Assembly: GCF_008831285.2 (NCBI RefSeq)
Contig: NC_045140.1
Coordinates: forward strand, 18,784,370 to 18,848,369
Direction: 5' to 3'
Source: Nymphaea colorata
Taxonomy: Eukaryota > Streptophyta > Magnoliopsida > Nymphaeales > Nymphaeaceae
Length of the DNA: 64,000 bases
Part shown: one piece after another, positions 21,502-33,785 of the stretch
Numbering within the stretch: the stretch's first letter is position 1
How the letters are laid out: each line of letters starts with the position of its first letter
Made by a program: the position numbers and the translations under genes
The notes under the pieces: generated by a model
What the model was told of the DNA's origin: nothing
Databases searched by the model: none
Seen by the model: the letters and a program-made list of their open reading frames with translations, nothing else

Positions 21502-24500
21502 CCACCATGATCGTTTGAGGGAAGGGGAGGAAAACTCGCGCGTCCGATCAAGTTGGGGATCAGCGTTGCAAATTGGCACGAATCCCATGCAGCAAAAATG
21601 CATTCAAGGCCATGAATCTGATCAGTGTGCACTAAAAATTGACAGATACAGAGAGTGTGTGTGAGATGGGAGGGAGGGAGATGGAGAGAGGCATGTGAGG
21701 GGGACCAAGATGACAGGCGAGCCAGCTCCAGCTCATGGCCAGTAACCCTTGAGGAAAGCAAAGGGTGAAGTGGGCCGTGGTGGGGCGGTGGGCTCGGAGC
21801 AGTGAGAGAGACATGTGATGGCCTTTGGCTCTCCGAGACACACAACAGTGACTGAGCTGGTGGTGGGGTGGGGTTGGGAGCCCTCATTCCCAATAACGGA
21901 ACGCACATGGTTGCACATGATCCCTAGCTAAGGCTACTCCTCTCCTTTACCTCCGGTACTTCCGTTCTCTCTCTCTCTTCCTGCTCTCTCTGAGCTGGCG
22001 ACCACCTTGCTTTGCCGTTTCATTGCTTTTGGGAGACAGAAACATTCTCCTTCCCTTTCTCCCTTCTCTTTCCTCTTTTAAACCTGTCCACTATGTGCAT
22101 GGCAGAGAAACTCAGAGAAAGAGCTTTTAATCTCTCATTTAACTGCTTTAAACTTCCTCGGCAGCATGTCCTGGCGATGGTGACTTCCGGCTGTAGCTTA
22201 CAGTTCATCATTTGTCTAATTAAACATGTACAACTTTCACAATAGAATGAAATGCATGCTGCATGCCTTCGCCCGTCGGTTTTATAGGAGAGGCGTGTGG
22301 TATTTGCGGTAAGCATTGGATCTTGCCTCGTCCTGGATCCACTTTGGGACAACAGGCTCCCCTAATTAGGTTCTCATTGTGCCGACGATATATCTAAAAC
22401 CAACAAGAAACCGGTGGCGCTAATGGTGTTTCCCGTTCACAAGCGAAGCCACCCACCAGATGAAACTCATGTACCTTAGCAGGACGACTTTGGGGATTGG
22501 ATGATCTTATTATTCCATTCATGCTAATTTGTTTGGTGATCTCGTTATATAAACAGATAAAATTCATGTGGGCAGTGAAGTCGAACTTATATGTATCCAT
22601 TTACTTTTCATAAGACCGGAATTGTTGATACCCACACGGTGGGATCCCCTGTGGATTGATATCACCGTCAGAGACAGATCAGTAGCTGGCGACCGAAGCC
22701 GGGAATGAGGTGTCAACCAGAAGAGATAGAATCCAAACAAAATCTTGGTTGTTCATGTTTATCAACCAGGGAAGATGGATGAGCGCTGAGAGAGATCAGG
22801 TACATGGACGACAGTGAACTACCACTTGCAACCCAAACGAGAGAGATGACAAGATACTACGGTCTGGCAAACTGACTGTAGTCGCAGCTGCATCGCCCTT
22901 CCACACCAGTAGACATCTCATTCTTGTGTCAACAACAACGTAACGTTGATGAAGTGACCCTTCGTGAGGTGACTCCTCACTACCATTTCCTCCCATTTTT
23001 GGCAAATGAAAAAAACCCTAGAAGCCTTTTCCAGCCTGCCTACTCTGCATGTAGAGATGACCAATTCAGACATAAAGTACTACTCCCTAAGCCTGGTGTA
23101 TGTTATATTATCTCAGATGGATTAGATGATGGAAAGTTTGTACTTACTCAAAACAGATGTGGGAAAGCGCAAAGCCGTTCCATTGTAATTGCTGAAAGGT
23201 ATTCATAGAAGGCCACAACCACACATATACAGCCCCTTGAACACTGACAAATATGAGAGTTAGGTCCGATGAGAAGCTCCATTGTTAACTGGACTGGGCC
23301 TTCCATGAGTTTGCTTTTGGATCTTAGCAGACTGATCCCAACACCCCGAAGATTGTTACTTCGCTATCAAAAGCAATTCAGGGAGTCAATGCCCATGAAT
23401 GCCGATGAAGTAAAGATACAAGTATTTCTTTTGTGAGAAGGCTGGTAATTTTTCGAGTCAAGTTTTTCAAGAATTATGTTGATGATACATTCTGTCCATT
23501 ATCAACACGGTGACGTGTTTTTTGGTGTGCCCACCCCTCCAACCACTACTTTCATTCGGTATGCTATAAGATCAGACCATGTAAATTAAGGTACAGCGGC
23601 AATTAAGGTAAGGGATTCATCTTAGTCATTTATTTAGAGAAAATTTGTTAATTATTGATAAATGACTACAATATTCTATCTCATTTTTTCCTAGATTTTT
23701 CTTCAGTTAATCTATCCTGCAAAGGTCGAAGGCCGATATGATTCCTTATGGGGGCATTTGATTGTTCTAGATTTAAAATCCTTAGATGTCACATGTCCTC
23801 CTTTTGCTGATGTGATTGAAGATTCATGGTAAAATCTAAGGTTCATGGTTGTGAGAGGCCCAATAATTTCTCCGTCCAAACCACCCAGATGTTGAAATCT
23901 TTAATTACAGCACTAATTTCTTCGCTCACTTTATCGCATACAATTGTTTTAGGCAATGATAGCACCTATTCACTAATTGCAGTTTTTAATCAGCATGATT
24001 AAATGGTTCACAAATGAACACGAGTAAAAGGATACGTCAACAAGTTTAGGTGCCGAGCTAGCGCTCTCTTTGGACTTTGTATGTGTGTGTGTGAAAAGAC
24101 GGTGAAGAAAATGAGAAGGAGAGATTAATTATGCATGTTTGAAAACTTAATAAATATAAAAAATTGCTTTTGGACGTGTAAAATGAGTTTTTAGAGATGA
24201 AAACGATTCAGACCATTGATTGTGAAATCCTACAAAATTGTAATTACACTTTTAAAAAAATATTATTTTTGCAAATTAATAATTAGAACATATAAAAAGT
24301 AATACAAATTATGAAGGGCGTGGTAAAATCAGTTCTCGAATGGGACTAGATAAACACATGATTTCTCATCGCAAACGGTTTAAGAAGCATTTGAATAATG
24401 ACAATTTGCATGTAGATTGTCGTAGGACTAGAAACTCGGGATGCCAAGTCAAAACTTGACTTAGCTTTAGCTAATCTTATTATGTAACCGGATCACTGCC

Positions 24501-25469
24501 TAATTAACATGCACCTTCTCCTCTTTCCTTCTTCATCATAAATTGTTCGGTTGGTAGTTAAACAAAATAAGTGGAATCCCAATTCAGATGTGGTACAAGC
24601 AAATTCCATGGGTACATATTGAGGAATGAAAGGAGGGGTTAGTAGGTATATAGTTGAATGGTGGGTCTCAAAGCACTAGTCGGTACAGTTTGAGACTAAA
24701 AGTTGATCAGTACTTCGAGTCCAAGAATTTGGACTAAAAGTTGATGTTTGCTTAACTGTCGGGTTTTCTCCAATAGTTCTGAATACTAATCATACTTTCT
24801 TGATATGGGCTACATGCTTGTCCAAAATCATAAGAAGAGTGATTAATTTTTTAAAAATTAAATTTCAGTATTGTTCTTCAAGGTGGATACGGTTTAGACT
24901 CACGAAAAAGGAATAAATGTCATATCTACATGTTGTGCTTCAATTTGATGGAGTTAACACACCATGAACCTGCTAGCTCATAGAAACCTATTTGAATTAA
25001 TTAAACAAGATTTTTCTTTCGGGGTTATTCAGTTGGAGGAAAATTACCTGATCTTGAACCCTCGAGGGTAGGAAACTTACACCGTGCTTTGCTTTGTGAA
25101 CTTGATGTTTTGTTATTGAAAGTAAATCAAAGAGTAAGTTGAATAATTCCTTACCTGTAATTAGATATATATTTGTCTGATTAATTAACCTTCACCCAGC
25201 TGAAGCTCATTGATAAATTCTTTTAGTCCGTGGTTGGTTGCTGTGAAATCTACGTAATGCTTCGTCGAACACGGATCTCATGTTAGATATGAGGTTTCAG
25301 AATCTTAGAGTTTCAAGCAAGATGCTTAAGATAATACGAATGTCTTAACCTGTGACCAATGTGGAACTTTGGTCACGCTAGACATCCAAAGAGGCGGAGA
25401 AATATGAGAACATTGGATCTACTTAGATCCCTATGGACATGAGATCTGTATATTTCTATATGGGTAGCT

Positions 25470-25491
25470 TTATATATATATATATATATAT
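25470..25491. repeat. (TA)n microsatellite
   Basis: About 11 TA units, with a short GA run about ten bases downstream. Confidence 0.85.
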
Positions 25492-25997
25492 GTATACGAG
25501 AGAGAGAGACATGTTTGATGTGTTGTTACATATGCAACATTCATGCTGGTTGCTTTTGATCCGCTTTTGCCTAGAGATAAGATTCATGAATTGATGTACC
25601 CATGTTTTATATATTGCTGGCCGGTTCATGCATGGATGTAAAAGTCTGTCAGACTGTTTCCTTTTCTAGTTGAATAAACAGGCCTTAGTAATTAGCTATC
25701 AACCTTTCATGCTCCCTTCATTGACTGCAATGGTTCAATGATAGTTGTCCTTCTATTTGAGTGGAAATGTGGAAATATTCACTTGGATAGCGCTGTTGAG
25801 GAGAAAGTGGGTTTGAGCAAATCTATGTGAATTGAAAGATTAAAGCGTATATCCCATGATGTACACTTAATGTTTTGTGTTCATCTCTGTTTGGGACTTT
25901 AAATGAATCGGGGGACACTTATGATACTATTTAAACTTTGAGATTAAGGGAAAACCCTAAACTTTTTTATGTTAATGAAGGATTAAGTTTGATTCTC

Positions 25998-26000
<3 letters not shown>

Positions 26001-26043
<43 letters not shown>
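26001..26043. repeat. (CT)n microsatellite
   Basis: About 21 CT units, the longest such tract in the window. Confidence 0.9.
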
Positions 26044-26045
<2 letters not shown>

Positions 26046-27309
26046 CTGGACTGGCGGCGCCGAAAAAATCTATTGAAACCGACATCTTCTTCTTCCCCCC
26101 TCTCAAATCTATCTTCTCTTCTCTTCTCACTCGGCTGAAGGATTCACGAATTGAAGATCTCGATGGGGTGGCTTCCGGCTTCTTGTCACACATCTCCAAT
26201 CCACATTAACCCCAACCAGCAAGCTCCACGTGATTCACAGTGCATTCTCCTCAACCCCAGAGGAGTTTAGAGGCCGTAATCATCACATGGAAAGGCTGCT
26301 AAGGATGAGAATGCTCGTGGTTCTGGTGGTATCGTCTGAGGTAGTGACTGACGGATATGGGAATCAAGGCAAGTGTCTAACCATTCCCTCGGTGCTTTCC
26401 TCCTAGACTAGTCATAGGTTTTACCGAGGTTGAAGGACAAGGAATCGTCTTCTTCATCCGTCACCTTGGCGGTTGTTTTACCAAACCTTCTTGGCTGGAA
26501 CATCTTGGCTAAACCAGTTTCTCCTTGTCCGATCAAACTCATACAATTCGTATTCTCATTTGGACAACGAGATTCGGAGATCTCAGCCACCGTCGGCTGA
26601 ATTTGTGCAACACCTCTTCATCGGACGGGTTATTAGTGGCATAAACATAGGTGGCTAACAGATCTACGGCGATTCAAAGTTGAACACAAGTCAATATACA
26701 TCCAGTTGGGATCGTCTTGATGATAGAAGGTCGGAAGATGGCAGGGTCGGAATTCAAAATCTTGGCAGCCGCCAAAGTGCAACACCGTCGGAATCGGCAG
26801 CGATCATTTCCCCCTTGCACCACTAAGGCCCTTCAACCCCGTAACCATCTCGACACTCGTTCCCTCGCACCGACCGATCTAACATCATCTCAAGGGCAGC
26901 AACTAGGATCGACGTATCCTCTTTGCTCTCACCCTCTAGACGCACTTCTTTCCTTGTTGCAAACAGTCGAGGCTGAGTTGCACAACACTCTGAGAGCTAG
27001 GAGCACTTGCCGACTTGGACAGCACCGCGCATAGGACTCCTCTGCATACTGGCGATCTCTTGAAGGAACCGCTCTCATCAAACGACATTGACGGCTGCCT
27101 CCCCAACTATCTTTTGCAATTGGGGTCTCATTAAACACCGGTGCATCTTAAAATTTTTCAGTCAATCAAACACCTGAGAATGATAAATCCATATGTATAT
27201 GTGTCAGGGAAGATATTAAAACGTTTAATTTCTAAAGCAATACTTAATATTAAGTTATGGTTAAGTTGTTGATAGCACTTTTAGAGGGGGTGTATATATT
27301 AGAATTGAA

Positions 27310-28960
27310 AATGGGTGGATGTCAAAAGAAATGAAAGCTTTTCCTCCGCACTATCATGTGTCATCCATGGGAGGTCTTCATCCAAGCTTTCCTAATCACA
27401 TCTACACATCCCTCGCGCAGAGTCCAGCGGTTAAAGAATCTGAACAAGGCCTTTCCGAAGGGTTTGGACTGCATCCCCAAGATGGATTGGTAACTGAATT
27501 ACTGTTGGAGGTAGTTCTATGCAGGATTCTTACCTATGGATAAGCATAAGCTCCAACCAATGCGGTTGATTGGCGGGCAGTCCAAGCAACATTCAATTAG
27601 GACATCCCCTTTCTATTATGGCTCCAAATAAAACTCTCAATGCATCATCCACGATCTCAAGTTCTTAGGTTCAAATAAAAGAGTTGAACATGGTGCAACT
27701 TTGAAGATTTGAGAGTCAACCTGTTTTGTCTGCTCATGCTCTCATAGCATTAAAATCTCCTAGTAAACAGGTTGGTCCATTCAATCTGTTGAGGCAATGG
27801 CTACGTTTAAGCAGTTATGAGGATCTCCTTAAGGGATTTGGGTGGAGCCGTGGAGGTACGCTCCTGAAAAGAATGATGGTTAACGGCACACACATATGAT
27901 AAGGATGCCAGCATCATGGTAAGGATCGTTTGGAAAGGATCATGGCAAAAATCAAGGTGATGGATTATAGAAACAGTTACAGCAAAAATCAAGGAACGGT
28001 TTTGTTGATAATGAATATCTTGTAACAACTCCTTAAAATAAAGAGTTATCTCATCTGTAATGCCTATATAAGGGATTGGCATACTTTGTCAATGTCAAGG
28101 CCGATGGCCTTCCGTGGATAAAGAAAATATGCTCCACGTTAATCTCTTAAGTTCTTTTATGTTATTGCTTTATGTTTTTCAACAGCTCCCACAACAAACA
28201 AGTCAACTCCAAACATCACCATTCTAGCTATTCCTCCACACATGGTTGCATTTGAAATGAGCACCCAAGAACGTTGAGTGTGCCCCCAAGCTTTCAGTTT
28301 AACGTTGTCCAACATAGTGTCCGTCCTGTAGAATGTATAGAGCTAGAGAGAAATCTTCAATAAAGAACTACAATTCCCCTCTAGAAGTAGGTTGGGAGAG
28401 CCCTCTAACATTCCACGATAGAATCTTCACAAGAATGGGTTTTCAGCTGTGATGCAGGTCATCCCCATTCACCTCTTGGCGGTTCCCTTGGCCATCAATG
28501 GTAGGTTGTATCTCCTCAGACATCGATTCCATAATTTCCACCAAGTCAAGGCTCTCCTCAACATCAGTTGAATGTGACCATCCTAGAAATAGGTATAGTG
28601 TGGTTTCCACTATATCTTGATCAGGGAGTTTCTCAATTTTACTATCTGCATCTGTAAGACATTCTCCCTTGGCTGTCCATTTCATTTTCCAACCCCGATT
28701 CTACACCTGCATAGCCCTGGCTGGGCTCCCCAGAGCAAATAAATAGAGAGAGGTGAAGGGACTTGCTTACCTTCTTTAGAGGGACACAGGCTCCCTTTCC
28801 CTTACGGTGCCACTCCCAATCATCGTTCGACTCTTTTGATAGTTTCTCTAGTAGCGGCTGTCGCCTTAGGCGGTTGCCAAAATGCACCTTTTGTGGCTGA
28901 TTTGGCCTATGGGAACTCGGGGGTTGGTTTGCTTGGCATTCATCCAACAAACTCATCTCT
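27310..28960 (-). mobile_element. Degraded L1-type LINE fragment, endonuclease region
   Basis: The minus strand reads, with frameshifts and stops, as the start of an L1 ORF2 endonuclease. KILSWNVRGL is at 28398-28427, followed by CGGIARMVMFGVDLFVVGAV. After the interrupting LTR come STAPPKSLKEIL, then CLLGDFNAM at 27743-27772, and NRKGDVLIECCLD near 27600. KILSWNVRGL and LLGDFNA are hallmarks of the apurinic-like endonuclease of plant L1 elements. Open sequence at 28443-28956 upstream may be the end of ORF1, but I see no zinc knuckle. No reverse transcriptase follows, so this is an internal remnant. The element is split by the solo LTR at 27865-28184. Outer limits are approximate. Confidence 0.72.
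27865..28184 (+). mobile_element. Solo LTR inserted in the LINE, with GCTCC target duplication
   Basis: A 320-bp sequence begins TGAAAAGAATG and ends TTTTTCAACA, so it has the TG...CA termini of an LTR. It is flanked by identical 5-base duplications GCTCC at 27860-27864 and 28185-28189. Inside are a TATA-like CTATATAAGGG near 28066 and AAATAAAG near 28035. Removing the insert rejoins a LINE endonuclease reading, which supports a clean insertion. No internal domain or second LTR is present. It is therefore a solo LTR, probably Ty1/copia-like from its length and termini. Confidence 0.8.
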
Positions 28961-29161
28961 ATAGCTTTGACACCCTCACCAACTTTTGTAAATCCAGCGG
29001 GAACAAAGGAGTGAGAGGTGATTTTTTCGTACTTGATTGTTCCCGAGACTCCATGACAGATTCATAGGGCATCTCCTGCTCCCTCCCTCCTGATAAGGGG
29101 TGTTATCTGAGGTTGAGGACTTTGATCTTAGCAATCATATAAGAGTGTGAGAGGTCTCAGT

Positions 29162-29222
29162 CTATACCTTTCAAAAATTGGATCTCCTATTGATCTCCTA
29201 TACCTTTCAAAAATTGGATCTC
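29162..29222. repeat. Short tandem duplication, period 36 bp
   Basis: The segment CTATACCTTTCAAAAATTGG occurs at 29162 and again at 29198, directly adjacent. Confidence 0.85.
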
Positions 29223-29267
29223 TTTCTCAAGTCTTTGCCTTGTTGTAATGGTTGTATGTGCTGATTA

Positions 29268-29714
29268 GGGATGTCAATATATTTTATTTGAATCGGATAT
29301 CTGATCAAATCAATAAAAAAAATGGATACGAAAAAAAATTAATATTCGGTTAAGAAATCGGATCAAATTCAGATTTAAGAAAAGACATCCGATCAGATTT
29401 AGATACAAATTCAGATTTGGATCAGATTTATTTTGAGATGGATATGTATTCAGATTCGGATCGGATTTATTTTGAGACAAATTTCTTATATCTATTGCTG
29501 AACTTGGTAAAATTCAGTTCAAAATTCGGATTCAAAATCGGACATACATATAAAAATCGGATTCTCATTGTAAAATCGGATTATGGATTCAGATTTGGAT
29601 ATGACTTTACTTTGTTTGTATTTGAATCCAAATTTGAACCCAAATATGTGAATATCTAAAAAAACATATATGATTAAAAATATATCCGGTTTGAATCCGA
29701 TCCATTGACATCCC
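29268..29714. mobile_element. MITE-like element with GGGATGTCAAT termini
   Basis: The segment starts GGGATGTCAAT and ends ATTGACATCCC, perfect 11-bp terminal inverted repeats. With one more base on each side the termini read TAGGGATG... and ...CATCCCCA, reminiscent of hAT-type ends. The interior is AT-rich and made of degenerate GGATCAGATT/CGGATTT words. No 8-bp target duplication is evident, so the superfamily is uncertain. It has no coding capacity. Confidence 0.6.
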
Positions 29715-30139
29715 CAGATATCAGATGCTACAGTAGTTTCCTTCAAATGAAAGATGTCCTTGTTGAAATCAATGTATTATCCCCTTAACAAAATGTTTGT
29801 CTGGAACTTCAAACTTCAACGTCTTTCCCATGCAATGCAGATTTTTTTTTTTCCAGAGTAAAACTACTTAGAAAATTCTGATATTAAAACCTTGGTTAGT
29901 TGATGATGGTATCCTTGGGGGCCCGGTTGATGCCACTCATTTTTTGTTATTTATTCATGTACATGGCATGAGAAAATTTTCAGCAGATATAATCCGATCC
30001 CTTCAGGCTGACTTCTTTTTTCCTCAAAATTTAAGCCTTTCGAACATAACTTGGGTGAACTTTTTTATGAAAAATTACACCCGGGTTTTCATTTTAAAAC
30101 GTAAGAGCAGGTAAAACTTCTCCTTTTCAAGCCAAACGA

Positions 30140-30400
30140 TGGTGAATTCTAGACTTGGGCATCGGATCGGCTGGATGTCCGAAACCTGGCCTCAGGTTCG
30201 GTCTGGCCCGTTTATAATAAAAAATTATATAATTTTTATTATAAAATATATTTTTAATAATAAAATATATACTATTAATAATAAAAAAAGTTATTTAAAT
30301 GTTATCGAGCCCCATCGGGTCTGAGTACGTACCAAACCGAGTAGTAGGTACCTGTCAGCAGCCCGACCCGACGGTCTGGTGAATTCAGACCCACACCTTA
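30140..30400. repeat. MITE-like sequence with AT-only core
   Basis: GC-richer flanks (cttgggcatcggatcggc and ggtctggtgaattcagaccc) surround a core at 30218-30300 that is almost pure A and T and rich in self-complementary words. Many plant genomes have dispersed noncoding elements with similar 'TTGGGCATCGG' wording. Assignment as an element is tentative. Confidence 0.35.
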
Positions 30401-31463
30401 TATACACATTCCGTACCACCGTGGGAGCTGGCCATGCCCAAAATTGTTAGTTAATGAGAGGATACTAAAGGTGGAGCTAATGATTAGAGTGAAAGCATAA
30501 CAAGGTATCTGTATTAGAAGGAGCGGTTGGATCACTTCTTTTTCTTAAAGAGCTAATGCTTATTGTAAGTCCATTCGTGTCATTATTTTCGTTTGTGGGT
30601 TTTGTCTTAATCTCATGTTTATAAGGGTGTTGTTTTGTTTATACTCTGCATTTGTGATAACGAGAACAGCTTTGTGTGGCAGCCGTGTACGTAGCAGAAC
30701 ATTTTCACTAAACAACGTAAATATTTGCTTGTTCTTTTTCTTTCTCTTCTTCTCGTTTCTATTTTCTTGGTTTTGTTGGTCAAGAGAGTATGTGAGGGAT
30801 CTTTGCGTGTTCTTTCTTTTTCTCTTCTGGTTTCTATTCTCTTGGTTGGTTAAGAGAGTGTGAGAGAGCATCATTCCTAAGACAATCCTGGCAAAAAAAA
30901 GAAAAAACAAAAAGAAAGTGTCCGATCTTCCACAGATCCGACTGTCTCTACGCACCAAGGGCTTCCTGGCTGAGGATGAGCACATGCTGTGATCTCTCTA
31001 TAAAATATCAAAATGCTCCTCAAGTTAGAATATAACATTTCAAAAATTCTAATCTAGTCTATGTAAAAATTATAAAAATGATATATTTGGCTTCTCCAGA
31101 AAGAATTTGGAAATTCTCTTTGGAATTTTGTGTTCTCCAAAAAAAAAAAAAAAATGTTGGCTCGGCCCTGATCTGAGGGCTCCTTATTGCTAAATTTGGT
31201 TCTCCTTCAAACGCAACAATATTGGGTCTGCTGGTGGGATAGTAACCAGCACAGCAACAGGCATTTTTTTTCCCATCGCTTGCCTCGAAAGGTAGTAGTA
31301 GCTGAAAGGAGGCGGTGTTTATCTTATGCGGCGGTTTTATCCGTTGCTAGAGATTCCAAGTATTCTGTACCTGATTTAGGACGGTCAATAAATGGCCGTC
31401 CGGTTGCTTTAGAACAGCGTTTGGCGCTCTGCAGTGTAGTCTGTACGACCAAAGAACCAGGTT

Positions 31464-33785
31464 TTGAGAAAAAAGAAAGGAATAAAAGGTCTTTTGGAAT
31501 TGCAACCCAATGGCATAAGGATACGACTATTGTGGTTTCCTTCAATGAAGCTACCAAGCCTGAGGGCAGTTGCAGGCGCGTCCACTCTGACCTCCTGCAA
31601 CAAGAAGATAACCAACTTGGCTAAATCAGGGAGGCTAGAAGATGCGATCAGACTGTTCGACGAAATGCCTCAACGAAATATCGTCTCGTGGAACTCAATG
31701 ATCTCTGCTTACGCCAAGAGCGGAAGAATTGGCGATGCGCGGCGTATTTTTGATAATATGCCGATGAGAAACGTGGTTTCCTGGAACACCATGATGGCGG
31801 GTTATGCCCATGGAGGCTGGTGGAACGAGGCAGCGGAACTGTTTCACCGCATGGGAGTCTGCGATGACTTCTCGTTCACTCTCATAATAACAATCTACTC
31901 TAAACAAGGGAAGGTGGACGCCGCAAGGAAGATCTTTGATAAGCTTCAGGAGAAGAGTCCTGCTATCTGGAATGCGATGATCACTGGGTATGCCCAAAAC
32001 GGTGGGACTGATAACGCGCGAAAGTTGTTTGATATAATGCCTGCCCGTGACGTAGTTTCCTGGAATGCCATGCTTGCGGCGTACACGCAGAATGGTGAGA
32101 TGAATTCTGCTGTTCGGCTTTTTGAGGAGATGGTATCGAGAGATGATGTGTCTTGGAATCTCATGATTGCTGGTTTCCTTGAAGTTGGTGATATGGCTTC
32201 AGCTTGCAACTTTTTCGAGAAAATGCCAATGCCTAATGTTGTTTCTTGGGTGACCATGTTGTCGGGATATGCCCAAAATGGTGAAATAGAGAAGGCACGG
32301 GAAACTTTCAGTAAAATGCCTGAAAGAAATGTGGTGGCTTGGAATGCAATGGTTGCTGGATATGTGCAAAATGGTAGGATTAAAGATGCTTATGAAGTGT
32401 TCTGCAGAATGCCAGCGCGTAATGCTTCGTCATGGGCTGCTATGATCACAGGTTTTGCTCAAGTTGGTAAGCTTGATGAGGCAAAGAGGTTGTTAGATGA
32501 AATGCCTTTCGATAGCGTGATATCACAAACTGCGATGATATCAGGATACATACAAAGTGGGAGATTGGAGGACGCATGGAAAATGTTTGTTCAAATAAAA
32601 TGTCCTGATACTGTCTGTTGGAATACCATGATTGCCGGATATGCACAGTATGGAAAAATGGATGATGCTCATAGTTTATTCAGGAAGATGAAGAAGAAGG
32701 ATGTTATCTCATGGAACACCATGATTTCTGGTTATTGTCAGATTGGAAAAATGCCTGAGGCAATTCAAATGTTTGAGGAGATGGGCCAGAGGAATGCTGT
32801 TTCTTGGAACTCTATTATTTCTGGTTTGACTCAGAATGGACTCTATAGTGATGCACTGAGGTATTTCGTCTTCATGTTAAGGGACGGTAAAAGACCAGAT
32901 GAATCCACATATGCTAGTGCCCTTTGCTCCGGTGCCAACCTTGCCGTGCTTCAGCATGGAAAGCAGCTGCATGATCTTGTTGTGAAAAGTGGGCGTAATG
33001 CTGATGTATTTGTCGGAAATTCTCTTATCACAATGTATGCAAAATGTGGCAGGGTTTCAAGGGCAAAGCAAGTGTTCTCTGAGATGGTAAACATTGATTC
33101 CATTTCATGGAATGCATTGATTGCTGGTTATGCATTGCATGGCTATGCAAACGAGGCACTTGTGCTGTTTATGCAAATGCAGCAATCTGGTGAAGTTCCT
33201 GACGAAGTCACACTCGTTGCTGTTCTGTCAGCATGTAGTCATGCTGGACTGATCGATGAAGGATTATATATCTTTCATTCAATGGTTGTTAAATACAATA
33301 TTGTGCCCATAGCTGAGCACTATTCGTGTATGGTTGATTTGCTTGGACGATCAGGTCGGCTGGAGGAAGCATACGAACTAGTGGTCAACATGCCTATTGA
33401 AGCAAATGCTGGTACATATGGTGCATTACTTGGAGCTAGCTATATTCGTGGTAATCTAGAGATTGGAACATTTGCAGGGGAGAAACTCTTAAAATTGGAG
33501 CCCCACAAGACTTCAAACTACGTCCTGCTATCAAACATGCATGCTGCTTCTGGCAGATGGGAGGAGGTGGAAAGAATCAGGATGTTGATGAAGGAAAGGA
33601 GAGTAGAAAAGCTACCTGGGAGTAGCTGGATTGAGATCAAAGGGCGAGTTCACTCTTTTTCTGCTGTCAACTTCTCACACGATCTGATTGCAGAAATTTG
33701 CAGCACTCTTTGGACACTGTCCACACAAACAAAAACAGATGGGCATAAGCCAGACCTGCGATATTCCTTTTTAGACTTTGGATAA
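31464..33785 (+). CDS. PLS-class pentatricopeptide-repeat protein, E type, S-repeat-rich
   Basis: An intronless gene for up to 773 residues. The N-terminal two thirds is an array of short S-type repeats of about 31 residues (VSWNAMLAAYTQNGEMNSAV, then LFEEM), repeated a dozen or more times. Classical P-L-S units follow (RPDESTYASALCSGANLAVL, DVFVGNSLITMYAKCG, PDEVTLVAVLSACSHAGL). The E region is at about residue 647 (GTYGALLGASYIRGNLEIG) and the E+ segment at about 722 (GSSWIEIKGRVHSF). It ends after a 40-residue tail and has no DYW deaminase. The layout resembles the Arabidopsis At4g02750-type proteins. It is expected to act on organelle RNA and to need a DYW partner in trans for editing. 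Translation may start instead at 31545 (MKLPSL), giving 746 residues. Target unknown. Confidence 0.93.
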   Translation: MRKKKGIKGLLELQPNGIRIRLLWFPSMKLPSLRAVAGASTLTSCNKKITNLAKSGRLEDAIRLFDEMPQRNIVSWNSMISAYAKSGRIGDARRIFDNMPMRNVVSWNTMMAGYAHGGWWNEAAELFHRMGVCDDFSFTLIITIYSKQGKVDAARKIFDKLQEKSPAIWNAMITGYAQNGGTDNARKLFDIMPARDVVSWNAMLAAYTQNGEMNSAVRLFEEMVSRDDVSWNLMIAGFLEVGDMASACNFFEKMPMPNVVSWVTMLSGYAQNGEIEKARETFSKMPERNVVAWNAMVAGYVQNGRIKDAYEVFCRMPARNASSWAAMITGFAQVGKLDEAKRLLDEMPFDSVISQTAMISGYIQSGRLEDAWKMFVQIKCPDTVCWNTMIAGYAQYGKMDDAHSLFRKMKKKDVISWNTMISGYCQIGKMPEAIQMFEEMGQRNAVSWNSIISGLTQNGLYSDALRYFVFMLRDGKRPDESTYASALCSGANLAVLQHGKQLHDLVVKSGRNADVFVGNSLITMYAKCGRVSRAKQVFSEMVNIDSISWNALIAGYALHGYANEALVLFMQMQQSGEVPDEVTLVAVLSACSHAGLIDEGLYIFHSMVVKYNIVPIAEHYSCMVDLLGRSGRLEEAYELVVNMPIEANAGTYGALLGASYIRGNLEIGTFAGEKLLKLEPHKTSNYVLLSNMHAASGRWEEVERIRMLMKERRVEKLPGSSWIEIKGRVHSFSAVNFSHDLIAEICSTLWTLSTQTKTDGHKPDLRYSFLDFG

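Larger units (their letters stand above)
18776..27309. other. Gene-poor spacer
   Basis: No convincing gene in about 8.5 kb. It contains a 145-bp tandem duplication, a 28-bp-stem hairpin, and GA, TA and CT microsatellites. A GC-richer stretch at 21.2-22.1 kb has pyrimidine-rich segments (21950-22080) that look like an untranscribed or noncoding leader. From about 26.0 to 27.1 kb a CT tract is followed by mixed-frame open sequence that I could not classify. It could be the edge of a transposon, but no diagnostic motif was found. Confidence 0.45.
28961..31463. other. Spacer with MITE-like sequence before the second PPR gene
   Basis: No gene was recognised. It holds a short 36-base tandem duplication (29162-29222), a terminal-inverted-repeat element (29268-29714) and an AT-rich element with GC-richer edges (about 30140-30400). 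At about 30,700-30,870 is T-rich, low-complexity sequence that generates spurious ORFs. The last few hundred bases are probably the promoter of the PPR gene. Confidence 0.5.

Noticed and set aside
21635-21660. TTGACAGATACAGAGAGTG, similar to miR156/157
   Set aside because: Several mismatches in the core and no complementary arm within 200 bases on either side.
21276-21908. 210-codon minus-strand ORF
   Set aside because: Contains the GA microsatellite translated as serine-leucine repeats and is otherwise proline, serine and histidine low complexity. No domain.
31187-31624. 145-codon plus-strand ORF overlapping the start of the second PPR gene
   Set aside because: Different frame from the PPR protein and no recognised domain; its open length comes from overlapping the PPR coding region.
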